A DNA stretch of 51,825 nucleotides from an uncultured Verrucomicrobia subdivision 3 bacterium (GTDB taxonomy: Bacteria > Verrucomicrobiota > Verrucomicrobiia > Limisphaerales > UBA11358). Within the stretch, counting starts at the first letter, position 1. Each line of letters begins with the position of its first letter. The notes under the pieces are model-generated. The model was not told the DNA's origin, ran no database searches, and saw only the letters and a program-made list of their open reading frames with translations. This document shows positions 38,304 to 48,354 of the stretch, piece after piece. A program made the position numbers and the translations under genes. Location: assembly GCA_903842235.1 (NCBI GenBank), contig CAIMLG010000047.1, forward strand, positions 1 to 51,825, read 5' to 3'.

Positions 38304-39950
38304 ATGAAATATCTCCTCCCAACCGCAAGTTTGTTTCTATCGGCGGTGTTATCCCCGGTGGCCGCCCCGGTGCTCGCCGCCAAACCCAACATCGTCGTCA
38401 TTCTGGTGGATGACATGGGCTATTCCGACATCAGTTGTTACGGCAGCGAAATTCCCACGCCCAATCTGGATTCGCTGGCGAAGAGCGGCTTGCGCTTCAC
38501 GCAGTTTTATAACACCGGCCGCTGCTGCCCCACCCGCGCCTCGCTGCTGACCGGGCTTTACTCCCATCAGGCGGGCGTGGGGCACATGACGGAGGACAAT
38601 GGCTTGCCCGGTTATGAGGGACATTTGAATGACCGCTGTGTGACCATGGCGGAAGTGTTGCGGCCGGCGGGTTACTTCACGGCCATGACCGGCAAATGGC
38701 ACGTAGGGCAAAACGCGGGCGTTACGCCGTGGGGGCGCGGCTTTGAACGGAATCTGAGCTCCGCCGCAGGCGGTTTTTATTACGGCGATGCGAAGAAGGC
38801 CAAACTCTTCCTCAATGGCGAAACCCTCGCCGGCGACGATCCGCGCCTGCCGAAGAACTGGTATTCCACCGACCTCTGGACGCAATACGGGATCAAGTTC
38901 ATTGACGAAGCGCTGACGGAGAAGAAACCGTTCTTCCTGTATCTGGCCTACAATGCGCCGCACTTCCCGTTGCAGGCACCGGCGGAGGACATTGCGAAGT
39001 TCCGCCACGGCATTTATACCAACGGCTGGGATAAGCTCCGGGAAGCCCGCTACGAGCGCCAGAAGGCCATGGGCTTGATTGATCCGGCCTGGGAACTGTC
39101 GCCCCGATCCAGCCAGGTGCAGCCGTGGGCCAGCCTGACGGCCGCCGAGCAGGATCGTTTCGACAATATCATGAGCATTTATGCCGCGTGCGTCTGGCAC
39201 ATGGACAAGGCCGTTGGCGATCTAGTCGCCGCCCTCAAGCAACGCGGGGTGTTGGACAATACGCTGATCCTGTTCATGAGCGACAACGGCGGCAACGCGG
39301 AAAGCGGGCCGAATGGCCGGTTGAACGGCACCAATCCGGGCGGGCCGGGCAGCTCGGTTTTCTGCGGCCAATCCTGGGCCACGTTGGAGAACACGCCCAA
39401 CCGGCTTTACAAACATTACAACCATGAAGGCGGCATCAGCACGCCGCTGATTGCCCACTGGCCCGCCGGCATCTCGGCCAAGGGCGAATTCCGCACGCAG
39501 CCGGGCCATTTGGTGGATATCATGGCCACGCTGGTGGATGTCGGCGGCGCGACGTATCCGAAGGAATTCAACGGCAAGTCAATTCAGCCCATGGAAGGCC
39601 GCAGCCTGCGCCCGGCTTTTGCCAACCAACCCATCGAGCGCGAGGCCATTTATTGGGAGCACGAGGGCAACGCCGCCGTTCGGGAGGGCGATTGGAAACT
39701 GGTGCGGCTGGGCGCCAAGGGAGCGTGGGAACTCTACGACCTCAAAGCCGATCGCACCGAACAGCATAATCTGGCGGCCGCCCAGCCCGAGCGCGTTCAG
39801 CACCTGACCGCGCTGTGGAATGCCTGGGCCAAACGCGCCAATGTGCTGCCCGCTCCGGCCGGGGTCAAAGCCGCGGCGGATGAATCCGATTCGGCCCCGG
39901 ACCAAGCGCCGGCGCCCAAGAAAGCCGGCAAAAAGAAACTGAATAAATGA
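38304..39950 (+). CDS. Secreted arylsulfatase
   Basis: KPNIVVILVDDMGYSDISCYGSEIPTPNLD; GRCCPTRASLLTG; TGKWHVG; MSDNGGNAE. Confidence 0.95.
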   Translation: MKYLLPTASLFLSAVLSPVAAPVLAAKPNIVVILVDDMGYSDISCYGSEIPTPNLDSLAKSGLRFTQFYNTGRCCPTRASLLTGLYSHQAGVGHMTEDNGLPGYEGHLNDRCVTMAEVLRPAGYFTAMTGKWHVGQNAGVTPWGRGFERNLSSAAGGFYYGDAKKAKLFLNGETLAGDDPRLPKNWYSTDLWTQYGIKFIDEALTEKKPFFLYLAYNAPHFPLQAPAEDIAKFRHGIYTNGWDKLREARYERQKAMGLIDPAWELSPRSSQVQPWASLTAAEQDRFDNIMSIYAACVWHMDKAVGDLVAALKQRGVLDNTLILFMSDNGGNAESGPNGRLNGTNPGGPGSSVFCGQSWATLENTPNRLYKHYNHEGGISTPLIAHWPAGISAKGEFRTQPGHLVDIMATLVDVGGATYPKEFNGKSIQPMEGRSLRPAFANQPIEREAIYWEHEGNAAVREGDWKLVRLGAKGAWELYDLKADRTEQHNLAAAQPERVQHLTALWNAWAKRANVLPAPAGVKAAADESDSAPDQAPAPKKAGKKKLNK

Positions 39951-40029
39951 TTTCATCCGGCGGTGAACCCCATTTTTCCGCCGGTTGATTTCGGCGGGAA
40001 TTCATTTTAACTCAGCCTCGATCTCAAGC

Positions 40030-41514
40030 ATGAAAACGCAATATCTCAAGACGGCTTTCGCCGCCTTCACCCTGCTGATGGCAGCCGGGCGAAGTGTCAC
40101 CCTCGCGGCTCCGGCTGCCCCGGCGGCGAAACCCAACTTTCTCCTGATCGTGGCCGACGATTTGAATTGGCGCGATCTGGGGTTCACCGGGAACAAGGAC
40201 ATTCAGACGCCGAATCTGGACCGGCTTCGCAACGAAGGCGTCTGGCTGCGCAACATGTTCAACCCGGCCACCACCTGTTCGCCCACCCGCCACGCGCTCT
40301 ACACGGGGCTCGACTGCATCCGCTCCGGCGCGTTTCCCAATCATACCCGGGTTTATGACGGCACGAAGAGCATGTTCACTTACTTCAAAGGTTTGGGTTA
40401 TCGCGTGGCCTTGCAGGCCAAAACCCATGTTGGGCCGGAAGCTTCCTTTCCCTATGAATATTTGACGGCGGATCAGGATGATTTTGCGCCTTTTGCCCAG
40501 TTTGTAAACCGCGCGCCCAACCAGCCCTGGCTGGCGGTTTTTGCCTCGCATGATCCGCACAGCCCGTGGACCCGGGGCCCCAAAGACCTTTATGATCCCG
40601 CCAAGATTACCGTGCCCTCGTATCTGCACGACAATCAAGTCACGCGTCGGCTGCTGGCGGCGTATTATGCGGAAATTTCCTCGCTGGATTCGCAGGTCGG
40701 CGCGCTGTTGAAAATTCTGGCTGAGAGCAAACAGGCCGATAATACGGTCGTGATGTTCGTGAGCGAGCAGGGCAGTTCCTTTCCGTATGGCGGCAAATGG
40801 TCGGTCTATAACAACGGCATTCACTCGGCCACCGTGGTCCGCTGGCCCGGCAAAATCCAGCCCGGCTCGGCGAATGACGCGATGATTGAATATTTGGACG
40901 TGCCGCCGACGTTTCTGACGATTGCGGGCGAGGATCCAACCAAGATTGATACCGGTTGTGCGGATGCCAAGGGGTATCGCGGTTTTGACGGCCGAAATTT
41001 CCTCGATGTGCTGCTCGCCAAGACGAATCACTTTCGGGACTACGTTTTTGCCCAGCACACCACCGTGGGCGTTATCGGTTACAAGGAGCCGTATCCGATG
41101 CGGTCGGTGCAAGACGTGCGTTACAAATACATCCGGAATATTTGCCCGACCAACACTTATGAAATCGGCGGCATTCACAAGGGCCAGCCCTTGAATTCCT
41201 GGAAAGTGGATGCGCAAAATGATCCAGCTTTGGCCAAGCGGGTGGACTGGCTCTACCATCGCACCGCCGAAGAACTTTACGATCTGTCGGTCGATCCGTT
41301 GGAAACGAACAACCTCGCGGCGCTGCCGGAATTGACGGCGACGAAAAAGCGTCTGAGCGATCAAATGGATGCCTGGATGGCCCAGCAGGGGGACAAGGGA
41401 CTGGCGACCGAACTGCTGGCCCCTACCCGGCAGGGCAAGGGCGATGAGGGCGACGGCGATGGCACCCCGGCGCCCAAAGCCAAGAAGGCCAAAGGCGCGA
41501 AAAAGGCGCAGTGA
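40030..41514 (+). CDS. Secreted sulfatase (heparan N-sulfatase-like)
   Basis: KPNFLLIVADDLNWRDLGFTGNKDIQTPNLDRL; TTCSPTRHALYTG; VMFVSEQGSSFPYGGKWSVYNNGI. Start MKTQYLK at 40030. Confidence 0.92.
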   Translation: MKTQYLKTAFAAFTLLMAAGRSVTLAAPAAPAAKPNFLLIVADDLNWRDLGFTGNKDIQTPNLDRLRNEGVWLRNMFNPATTCSPTRHALYTGLDCIRSGAFPNHTRVYDGTKSMFTYFKGLGYRVALQAKTHVGPEASFPYEYLTADQDDFAPFAQFVNRAPNQPWLAVFASHDPHSPWTRGPKDLYDPAKITVPSYLHDNQVTRRLLAAYYAEISSLDSQVGALLKILAESKQADNTVVMFVSEQGSSFPYGGKWSVYNNGIHSATVVRWPGKIQPGSANDAMIEYLDVPPTFLTIAGEDPTKIDTGCADAKGYRGFDGRNFLDVLLAKTNHFRDYVFAQHTTVGVIGYKEPYPMRSVQDVRYKYIRNICPTNTYEIGGIHKGQPLNSWKVDAQNDPALAKRVDWLYHRTAEELYDLSVDPLETNNLAALPELTATKKRLSDQMDAWMAQQGDKGLATELLAPTRQGKGDEGDGDGTPAPKAKKAKGAKKAQ

Positions 41515-41571
41515 TCGCGAGTCGTTCTCTCCTGCGCCACAACCCCTGACTTCCAAGCCCATTCAGCCAAC

Positions 41572-43023
41572 ATGAAAACCCTGTTTCAAGCCGCAACGCT
41601 GGCGTTCGTTATCGGCGTTTCCGTCCTGGCGCAAGCCGCCCCCCCGCCAAATTTCATCGTCATTCTATCCGATGATCAGGGCTGGGGCACGACCTCGGTG
41701 ACGATGGATCCGCTGGTGCCGGATTCGAAGAGCGATTTCTTCAAAACGCCAAACATCGAGCGACTGGCGGCAGCGGGCATGCGGTTCTCGCAAGGGTATG
41801 CCTCGCACTGCAATTGCTCGCCCAGCCGCGGGGCATTGCAGACCGGACGTTCGCCGGCGGCGTTGCACCTCACCGACATCATCGAGCGCAATGCCGGGCC
41901 GGAATACGTGGGCAATAAATTGATCCCGCCGCATCACGTTTCGGCACTGCCGGCGGCGGAACAGACCATTCCTGAATTGCTCAAGGCCAAAAACCCAGCA
42001 TACCGCGCCGCCCACTTTGGTAAGTGGCATCTCGCCGGGGGCGGCCCGGCCCAGTTTGGCTACGATGAATCGGACGGCCCCACCGGCAACCGGGAGGGCA
42101 GTGTGAAAGTCAATTTGCCGGATGATCCCAAGAAAATTTTCAGCACCACGCGCGAGGCGATTGCCTTCCTCCAGAAACAGGTGCAGGCCGGCCACCCGTT
42201 CTATTTGCAGGTTTCGTATTATGCCACCCACGCGGCCGACCAGTCGCGCCCGGCCACCTTCGCGAAGTTTCAGGCCGCTCCCAAGGGCCAACGCCATGAC
42301 AACGTGCCTTATGGCGCGATGCTGGCCGATCTGGACACGGGCATCGGTCAGTTGCTGGATGCGGTCAAGGCGGTCGGCATCAGCACCAATACCTACATCC
42401 TTTATACCTCCGACAACGGCTGTGTCCCCACGGACGACCCCGCCAATATCAACGGCCCGGTGCATGGCTACAAAGCCAGCGTTTGGGAAGGCGGCATCCG
42501 CGTGCCGTTCATGGTGGCGGGTCCGGGTGTGAAGCCGGGCTCGGTTAGCCGCACGCCGGTGGTTGGGTATGATTTCTTGCCGACCATTTGTGAACTGGCC
42601 GGCCTGACCATCTGGCCCAAAGTTGTGGAAGGCGGCTCCATGAAACCGGTGTTGCTGGGCGATGGTTCGGCCGCGGTGAAACGGCCGGGGGATTTTCTGG
42701 TCTTCCATTGGCCGCATTATCAGCATGGAAAACACAGCACGCCGGACACGACCATTCTCGCCGATGGCTGGAAGCTGCATTACTGGTGGGAAACCGGGCA
42801 GGTGCAGCTCTTTCATCTCGATCAGGATTTGGGCGAATCAAAAGATCTGGCCGCCACCCAGCCGGCCCGCGCCGCCGCCATGAAAAAGACCCTGACCAAT
42901 TACCTCGCCACCGTGGACGCCCAACTGCCGGTGAAAAATCCCGATTACAATCCCGCCACTGACCCGACGCTCCGGCCGAAGGCGGGGCGCCGGGGCCAGA
43001 ATGCCAGCGGCGGCGATGAGTAG
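41572..43023 (+). CDS. Secreted sulfatase
   Basis: PPNFIVILSDDQGWGTTSV; HCNCSPSRGALQTGRSPAALHLTDIIERN; FGKWHLAGGGP; YTSDNGCVPT. Confidence 0.93.
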   Translation: MKTLFQAATLAFVIGVSVLAQAAPPPNFIVILSDDQGWGTTSVTMDPLVPDSKSDFFKTPNIERLAAAGMRFSQGYASHCNCSPSRGALQTGRSPAALHLTDIIERNAGPEYVGNKLIPPHHVSALPAAEQTIPELLKAKNPAYRAAHFGKWHLAGGGPAQFGYDESDGPTGNREGSVKVNLPDDPKKIFSTTREAIAFLQKQVQAGHPFYLQVSYYATHAADQSRPATFAKFQAAPKGQRHDNVPYGAMLADLDTGIGQLLDAVKAVGISTNTYILYTSDNGCVPTDDPANINGPVHGYKASVWEGGIRVPFMVAGPGVKPGSVSRTPVVGYDFLPTICELAGLTIWPKVVEGGSMKPVLLGDGSAAVKRPGDFLVFHWPHYQHGKHSTPDTTILADGWKLHYWWETGQVQLFHLDQDLGESKDLAATQPARAAAMKKTLTNYLATVDAQLPVKNPDYNPATDPTLRPKAGRRGQNASGGDE

Positions 43024-43064
43024 ATCGATGGCGAAAGCATTGATCAAAAGAACCGCTATTGAAT

Positions 43065-44759
43065 ATGACCTCCCGAATTCGAATGCGCTGCTGGTTGCCC
43101 CTGGCCGCAGCTTTGGTGAGCCTCGTGGCCGGCGGCGCGGCGGCGGAAATTAAATCCCGCCCGCCCAACGTGCTGGTTATCCTGACCGACGACCTCGGTT
43201 ATTCCGACCTTGGGTGTTATGGCGGGGAAATTCCCACACCGAACATTGACGGGCTGGCCCGGACCGGTTTGCGCTACACGCAAATGGCCAATTCGGCCCG
43301 CTGCTGTCCCAGCCGGGCGTCGTTGCTCACCGGCTTGTATCCCAGCCAGGCCGGGATTCCCAATTTCGGCGGCTCGCTCAACAGCCAATGCACGACCTTG
43401 GGCGAAGTGATGCGGAGCGCCGGTTACAAAACTTACGCGGTGGGCAAATGGCACGTCGGCGCCAACGCGGCGGCCTTGCCCACGGCCCGCGGCTTTGACG
43501 AATTTTATGGTTTCCCGGACGGCTATTCTCAAGGCCAATGGGATCCCAACAATTACCAGCGGCTCCCGGCTGACCATCCGCCGGAATTGAAATATGCCCC
43601 GGGTGGTTTTTACGCCACGGATGTTTTTAGCGACTACGCTCTGGAATTCATCCGGCAAGGCGCAGCCAGCCAGCAGCCCTGGTTTTTGTATCTGGCCTAT
43701 TCTTCGCCGCATTTTCCAATTCAGGCGCCGGCGAAATCCGTTGCGCCGTTTCTGGACATCTACCGCCAGGGCTGGGATGTTTTGCGCGCGGCGCGGTTTG
43801 AACGCATGAAGAAAATTGGGCTGGCCAATGATGATGGCTGGAAGCTGACCGAACGCGCCCCCGTGCCGGCGGAAAAAAACGACGCCATCGCCAACGGCTA
43901 TTCCGGCCAGTTGAATCCGGCTTGGGCCGCGTTGCCGCCGGATCGGCAGGAAGACCTGGCCCATCGCATGGCCCTCTATGCCGCCATGATTCAGCATGTG
44001 GACACCGGCGTCGGCCGCATCATCAATCAGCTCCAGGCGGCCGGCGAATTGGATAATACCCTGATCTTGTTCCTCTCTGACAATGGCGCCTGCTACGAAT
44101 GGGGACCGTTTGGCTTTGACGGAAAATCCCGCGCGGCCAAAAATGTGCTCCATACCGGCGCCGCCTTGGCCACGATGGGTGGCCCCGGACAGGAAGAAAT
44201 GTCCTACGGCTCGGCCTGGGCGAACCTCTGTAATACGCCGTTCCGCCTCTATAAACATTTCACGCATCAAGGCGGCATCATCACGCCTTTTATCGTGCAT
44301 TGGCCCGCCGGCGTGCAGTCGCCCGGGCGCTGGGTGCGCGATCCGGCGCACATCATTGACATTATGGCCACAATGGCCGAAGTGGGCCAGGCCGCCTATC
44401 CCACCAACCGGAACGGCCACCCGGTTTTGCCCATGGAAGGCGTGAGCCTGACGCCCACGTTCAAAGCGGACGGCGCGTTGGCACTCCGTTCCATTTGTTT
44501 TCAGCACGAAGGCTCGCGGGCGATTGAAAATGGAAACTGGAAGCTGGTTTACAGCCGCGTGACCTCCGCCCAGCGCGGGCCCAATGCCCTGGTGACTTGG
44601 GAGCTATATGACTTGAGCAAAGATCCCTGCGAAACCATGGATCTGGCCGCGAAATATCCCGAGCGAGTCAAAGCCATGGCCGAGGAATGGGAGGCTTGGG
44701 CCAAACGCACCGACGCCTTTGGCAAAGAAAACCACATGAAGCCCGGAGCGGAAGATTGA
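43065..44759 (+). CDS. Secreted arylsulfatase
   Basis: PPNVLVILTDDLGYSDLGCYGGEIPTPNIDGLA; ARCCPSRASLLTGLYPSQAGI; VGKWHVG; LSDNGACYE. TTG start at 43059 also possible. Confidence 0.95.
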   Translation: MTSRIRMRCWLPLAAALVSLVAGGAAAEIKSRPPNVLVILTDDLGYSDLGCYGGEIPTPNIDGLARTGLRYTQMANSARCCPSRASLLTGLYPSQAGIPNFGGSLNSQCTTLGEVMRSAGYKTYAVGKWHVGANAAALPTARGFDEFYGFPDGYSQGQWDPNNYQRLPADHPPELKYAPGGFYATDVFSDYALEFIRQGAASQQPWFLYLAYSSPHFPIQAPAKSVAPFLDIYRQGWDVLRAARFERMKKIGLANDDGWKLTERAPVPAEKNDAIANGYSGQLNPAWAALPPDRQEDLAHRMALYAAMIQHVDTGVGRIINQLQAAGELDNTLILFLSDNGACYEWGPFGFDGKSRAAKNVLHTGAALATMGGPGQEEMSYGSAWANLCNTPFRLYKHFTHQGGIITPFIVHWPAGVQSPGRWVRDPAHIIDIMATMAEVGQAAYPTNRNGHPVLPMEGVSLTPTFKADGALALRSICFQHEGSRAIENGNWKLVYSRVTSAQRGPNALVTWELYDLSKDPCETMDLAAKYPERVKAMAEEWEAWAKRTDAFGKENHMKPGAED

Positions 44760-44785
44760 AGTGCCGCCGACAGAAAGACCAACGT

Positions 44786-45916
44786 ATGAGAAGCGTAAAT
44801 CGCCTTGCTGTGTTCTGGCTGGCCCTGCTCGGCTTGTGCTTGTGGGGCGGCTGGAAAGCTGCGGCCGCCGAGCCGGCCAAAGTTGAGACCTTCAGAAATC
44901 CGCTGCTGCCGCACGGGCCGGACCCGTGGGTGTGCCAGCGGAATGGTGAATATTTCTATCTCCGCGCCCAAGGAGACAAGCTGGTCCTTTCGCGAACGGC
45001 GGACATTACGGAGTTGGCCAAGGCCAGTCACCAGACGATCTGGACGGCTCAAGAATCTACGAATGGATATCACCTGTGGGCGCCGGAAATTCATTTCATC
45101 GCCGGCAAATGGTATGTCTATTACGCCGCCGATGACGGGAATACGGATAATCATCAGCTCTACGTGCTGGAAAATTCCAGCGCCGATCCGTTTGCCGGGG
45201 AATTTGTCATGAAGGGGCGCATCAGCACCGACCAGGACAACAACTGGGCGATTGACGGCACCGTGTTTGAAAACGCCGGCATTTGGTATTTGCTCTGGTC
45301 CGGCTGGCAGACGCGGCGGGTGGACACCGAAACCCAGTGCATCTATATCGCCAAAATGAAAAATCCTTGGACGCTCGCTTCGGAAAGAGTCCTGCTCTCG
45401 CAGCCGGAATTCGACTGGGAGCGCCGTTACCGGAACAAGGATGGGAAAAATCCCGGCCACATCATCTACGTCAACGAAGGGCCGGAAACGCTGGTTAGCC
45501 CGGATGGCAAATTGGTGCATGTGGTTTATTCCGCCAGCGGCTGCTGGACCCCGTATTACGCCTTGGGGATGTTGACCGCCCGGACGGATGCCGACCTCCT
45601 GAATCCAAAATCCTGGACCAAATCCCCGCAGCCGGTCTTTAAACAGTCTCCTGAGAACGGCGTTTACGGGACGGGGCACAACGGCTTCTTCAAATCGCCG
45701 GATGGCACTGAGGATTACATTCTCTACCATGCCCGTGACACGGAAACCGATCCGGCCCGGCAGGATACCCGTTCGCCGCGCGCCCAGAAATTTACTTGGG
45801 ATGCCAGGGGCTATCCGATTTTTGGCGTGCCGCTGCCCACGTCCAGGCCATTGCCAAAACCCTCGGCCAAAGCTGCGATCAAACCCCGGCCCGCGTCGGC
45901 TCCGACCGCGCCTTAA
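44786..45916 (+). CDS. Secreted glycoside hydrolase family 43-like protein
   Basis: Signal peptide MRSVNRLAVFWLALLGLCLWGGWKAAAAE; FRNPLLPHGPDPWVCQRNGEYFYL; LWAPEIHFIAGKWYVYYAADDG; GTGHNGFFKSPDGTEDYILYHA. Confidence 0.88.
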   Translation: MRSVNRLAVFWLALLGLCLWGGWKAAAAEPAKVETFRNPLLPHGPDPWVCQRNGEYFYLRAQGDKLVLSRTADITELAKASHQTIWTAQESTNGYHLWAPEIHFIAGKWYVYYAADDGNTDNHQLYVLENSSADPFAGEFVMKGRISTDQDNNWAIDGTVFENAGIWYLLWSGWQTRRVDTETQCIYIAKMKNPWTLASERVLLSQPEFDWERRYRNKDGKNPGHIIYVNEGPETLVSPDGKLVHVVYSASGCWTPYYALGMLTARTDADLLNPKSWTKSPQPVFKQSPENGVYGTGHNGFFKSPDGTEDYILYHARDTETDPARQDTRSPRAQKFTWDARGYPIFGVPLPTSRPLPKPSAKAAIKPRPASAPTAP

Positions 45917-45981
45917 AGCATGCGTCCGGCGATCCGCGTCAACCCTATCGTTCCTTAAACCAATCCCATCACTGAAACCCG

Positions 45982-48255
45982 ATGCGTAAATTCTCCCACA
46001 TCCGCCCCAATGTCTGGTTGCTGGGCTGTCTGACCGGCTGGCTGGCCCTGTCGGTCCTCACGCACGCCGCCGCCGCCGATTGGAAGCCCGCGCCCTCGCC
46101 GTTGATGACGCGCTGGGGCCAAGCCGTCACGCCGGACAACGCCTGGCGCGAATACCCGCGCCCGCAAATGGTGCGCGCCGAATGGCAAAGCCTGAACGGC
46201 CTGTGGGATTATGCCGTGGTGGGGAAAGCCGGCGAGTGGACGTCGCCCAACGTCGAAAACGCGGCGTTCGATCCGTTGAATCAAACGCCCCCCGCTGTTC
46301 CCACCGAGTGGAATGGAAAAATTCTCGTGCCGTTTGCCATTGAATCCGCTTTGTCCGGCGTGGGTCAACTGGTCCGCCCCAATCAACTGCTCTGGTATCA
46401 ACGGAGCTTTGATGTGCCGGAGAAATGGCGGGGCCAGCGCGTGCTGCTGCATTTCGACGCCGTGGATTGGCACGCCGTGGTTTGGGTGAACGGCCGGAAA
46501 ATGGGCGAGAACAAGGGCGGTTACAATGCCTTCAGCTTTGATGTCACGGACGCGCTCCAGCCGGCCGGCTCGCAGGTAATCCAGGTGGCGGTCTGGGATC
46601 CCAGCAATGCCGGCGATCAGGCCGTCGGCAAACAAACCTTGCCCGAGATCAAGAAAGGCTTTCGCTACACGCCCACCACCGGCATCTGGCAGCCCGTGTG
46701 GCTGGAGCCGGTGCCGGCGGTGGCCATTGACAAGCTGGTCATCACGCCGCAGGTGGATCAAGGCGCGGTGGCCATCACGGTGCAGGCGGCCAACGCCGGT
46801 TCAAATCCATCGCCGTCGGCCAAACTGCAAATTTTCGACGGTGACAAAGTGGTGGCGGAAGGCACGGGAAAACCCGGCGAGAAAATTCGGGTTAAAATTC
46901 CCAACGCCAAATTATGGTCGCCCGAATCGCCGTTTCTCTACGATTTAAAAGTGAGCCTGGGCGCGGACGTCATCACCAGCTACTTCGGAATGCGCCAAAT
47001 TGAAATTCGCCCGGACGCGACCGGCCTTGCCCGCCTTCAGCTCAACGGCCGGGAAATTTTCTCCTTCGGCCCGCTGGATCAGGGCTACTGGCCGGATGGC
47101 GTGCTCACGCCCCCGAGCGATGCGGCGGAACAGGCCGATCTGCAATACCTGAAGGACATTGGCTGCAATATGGTGCGGCTGCACATCAAAGTGAACCCCG
47201 CCCGCTGGTATTATTGGGCCGACCGGCTGGGCCTCATGGTCTGGCAGGATTTTGTCTGCCTGCCCAAATACGGCAGCACCATCCGGCCATCTTCTTCCGC
47301 CCAGTGGCAATCCGAAATGGCGCGGGAAATGGACCAGCTCCACAACCATCCGGCCATCGTGCAATGGATCGTTTTCAACGAGGCCTGGGGCCAGCACGAC
47401 ACCGAGCGCTTCACGCAATGGACCAGGCAGCGCGATCCCTCCCGCGTGGTGTGTGGCGTGACCGGGTGGACGGATGCCGGCGTGGGCGACACCTACGACA
47501 TCCACGATTATTCCTTCAACCTTTCCATCGCCCGGCCCGGCCAGCTTGGGACGCGCGCCATGTCGGTGGGGGAATGCGGCGGGTTCAACGTCGGGCTGCC
47601 CGGCCATTTGTGGGGCAATTACCCAGCGAAGGAAACGGTGGACGAAATCGGCGAAGGCGGCCGGGAAAGTTATCGGGACGCCGCCACTTGGGAAAAGCGT
47701 TACGCGTCGTGGCTGGAGAGCATTCAATTCCTCCGCTCGCTCGGACTGTGCGCGGCGGTTAACACCCAGATAAGCGATGTGGAGCACGAGTGCAATGGCT
47801 GGCTCACCTACGACCGGGCGGTCAGCAAAATTCCCGTCGCCAAACTGCAGGAACTGCATGCCCGGCTTTACCAGCCGCTGCCGGGCCTCAAACCGCTTCT
47901 GCCTCTGAGCGCGGCGGATCAGCCGGCCAAGGGCTTCCAGGATCATCGCCTGAGTTTGCCGACCGAACGCAGCTTCAAGCTGGAGAAACTGCCCGCCGCC
48001 GTGCTGATCCGAATGGATGGCTCGGGCACAGGCCGCCTGACCTTGAATGGTCAATTGGTGAAAGTGATGAACAACAGCGACCGGGCGGGCTATGTGCCGA
48101 CTTCGATGGCCCTGTTGTCCCCGAACGCCCTCCAGGCTTTTCGGGTTGGCGACAATGTGCTGAAAATCGAGCACGGCGCGAATAAGAAAAATGCTGATGG
48201 GGCGGATGAAACGCCGCTCGATGTGGGCCTGTTCGAAATTGAACCCGCCCGCTAG
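45982..48255 (+). CDS. Secreted glycoside hydrolase family 2 protein with C-terminal extension
   Basis: EYPRPQMVRAEWQSLNGLWDYAV; FGPLDQGYWPDGVL; WIVFNEAWGQHDTERF; SVGECGGFNVGLPGH; extra domain of about 120 aa after the catalytic region. Confidence 0.92.
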   Translation: MRKFSHIRPNVWLLGCLTGWLALSVLTHAAAADWKPAPSPLMTRWGQAVTPDNAWREYPRPQMVRAEWQSLNGLWDYAVVGKAGEWTSPNVENAAFDPLNQTPPAVPTEWNGKILVPFAIESALSGVGQLVRPNQLLWYQRSFDVPEKWRGQRVLLHFDAVDWHAVVWVNGRKMGENKGGYNAFSFDVTDALQPAGSQVIQVAVWDPSNAGDQAVGKQTLPEIKKGFRYTPTTGIWQPVWLEPVPAVAIDKLVITPQVDQGAVAITVQAANAGSNPSPSAKLQIFDGDKVVAEGTGKPGEKIRVKIPNAKLWSPESPFLYDLKVSLGADVITSYFGMRQIEIRPDATGLARLQLNGREIFSFGPLDQGYWPDGVLTPPSDAAEQADLQYLKDIGCNMVRLHIKVNPARWYYWADRLGLMVWQDFVCLPKYGSTIRPSSSAQWQSEMAREMDQLHNHPAIVQWIVFNEAWGQHDTERFTQWTRQRDPSRVVCGVTGWTDAGVGDTYDIHDYSFNLSIARPGQLGTRAMSVGECGGFNVGLPGHLWGNYPAKETVDEIGEGGRESYRDAATWEKRYASWLESIQFLRSLGLCAAVNTQISDVEHECNGWLTYDRAVSKIPVAKLQELHARLYQPLPGLKPLLPLSAADQPAKGFQDHRLSLPTERSFKLEKLPAAVLIRMDGSGTGRLTLNGQLVKVMNNSDRAGYVPTSMALLSPNALQAFRVGDNVLKIEHGANKKNADGADETPLDVGLFEIEPAR

Positions 48256-48354
48256 GCCGGCATCATCGCTTTGGATGAGGTTAAAACGGTAGAATCGACC
48301 GGCTGTCTAGTGTAGTTTTCCGCTTTATTAAAAGACGGATTGTAGAAATTGCGT

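Noticed and set aside
43056-44507. 483-aa minus ORF antisense to a sulfatase (likewise 41665-42816, 40024-41562, 48370-50073)
   Set aside because: Recurs opposite every sulfatase, as expected from shared codon bias; not independent genes.
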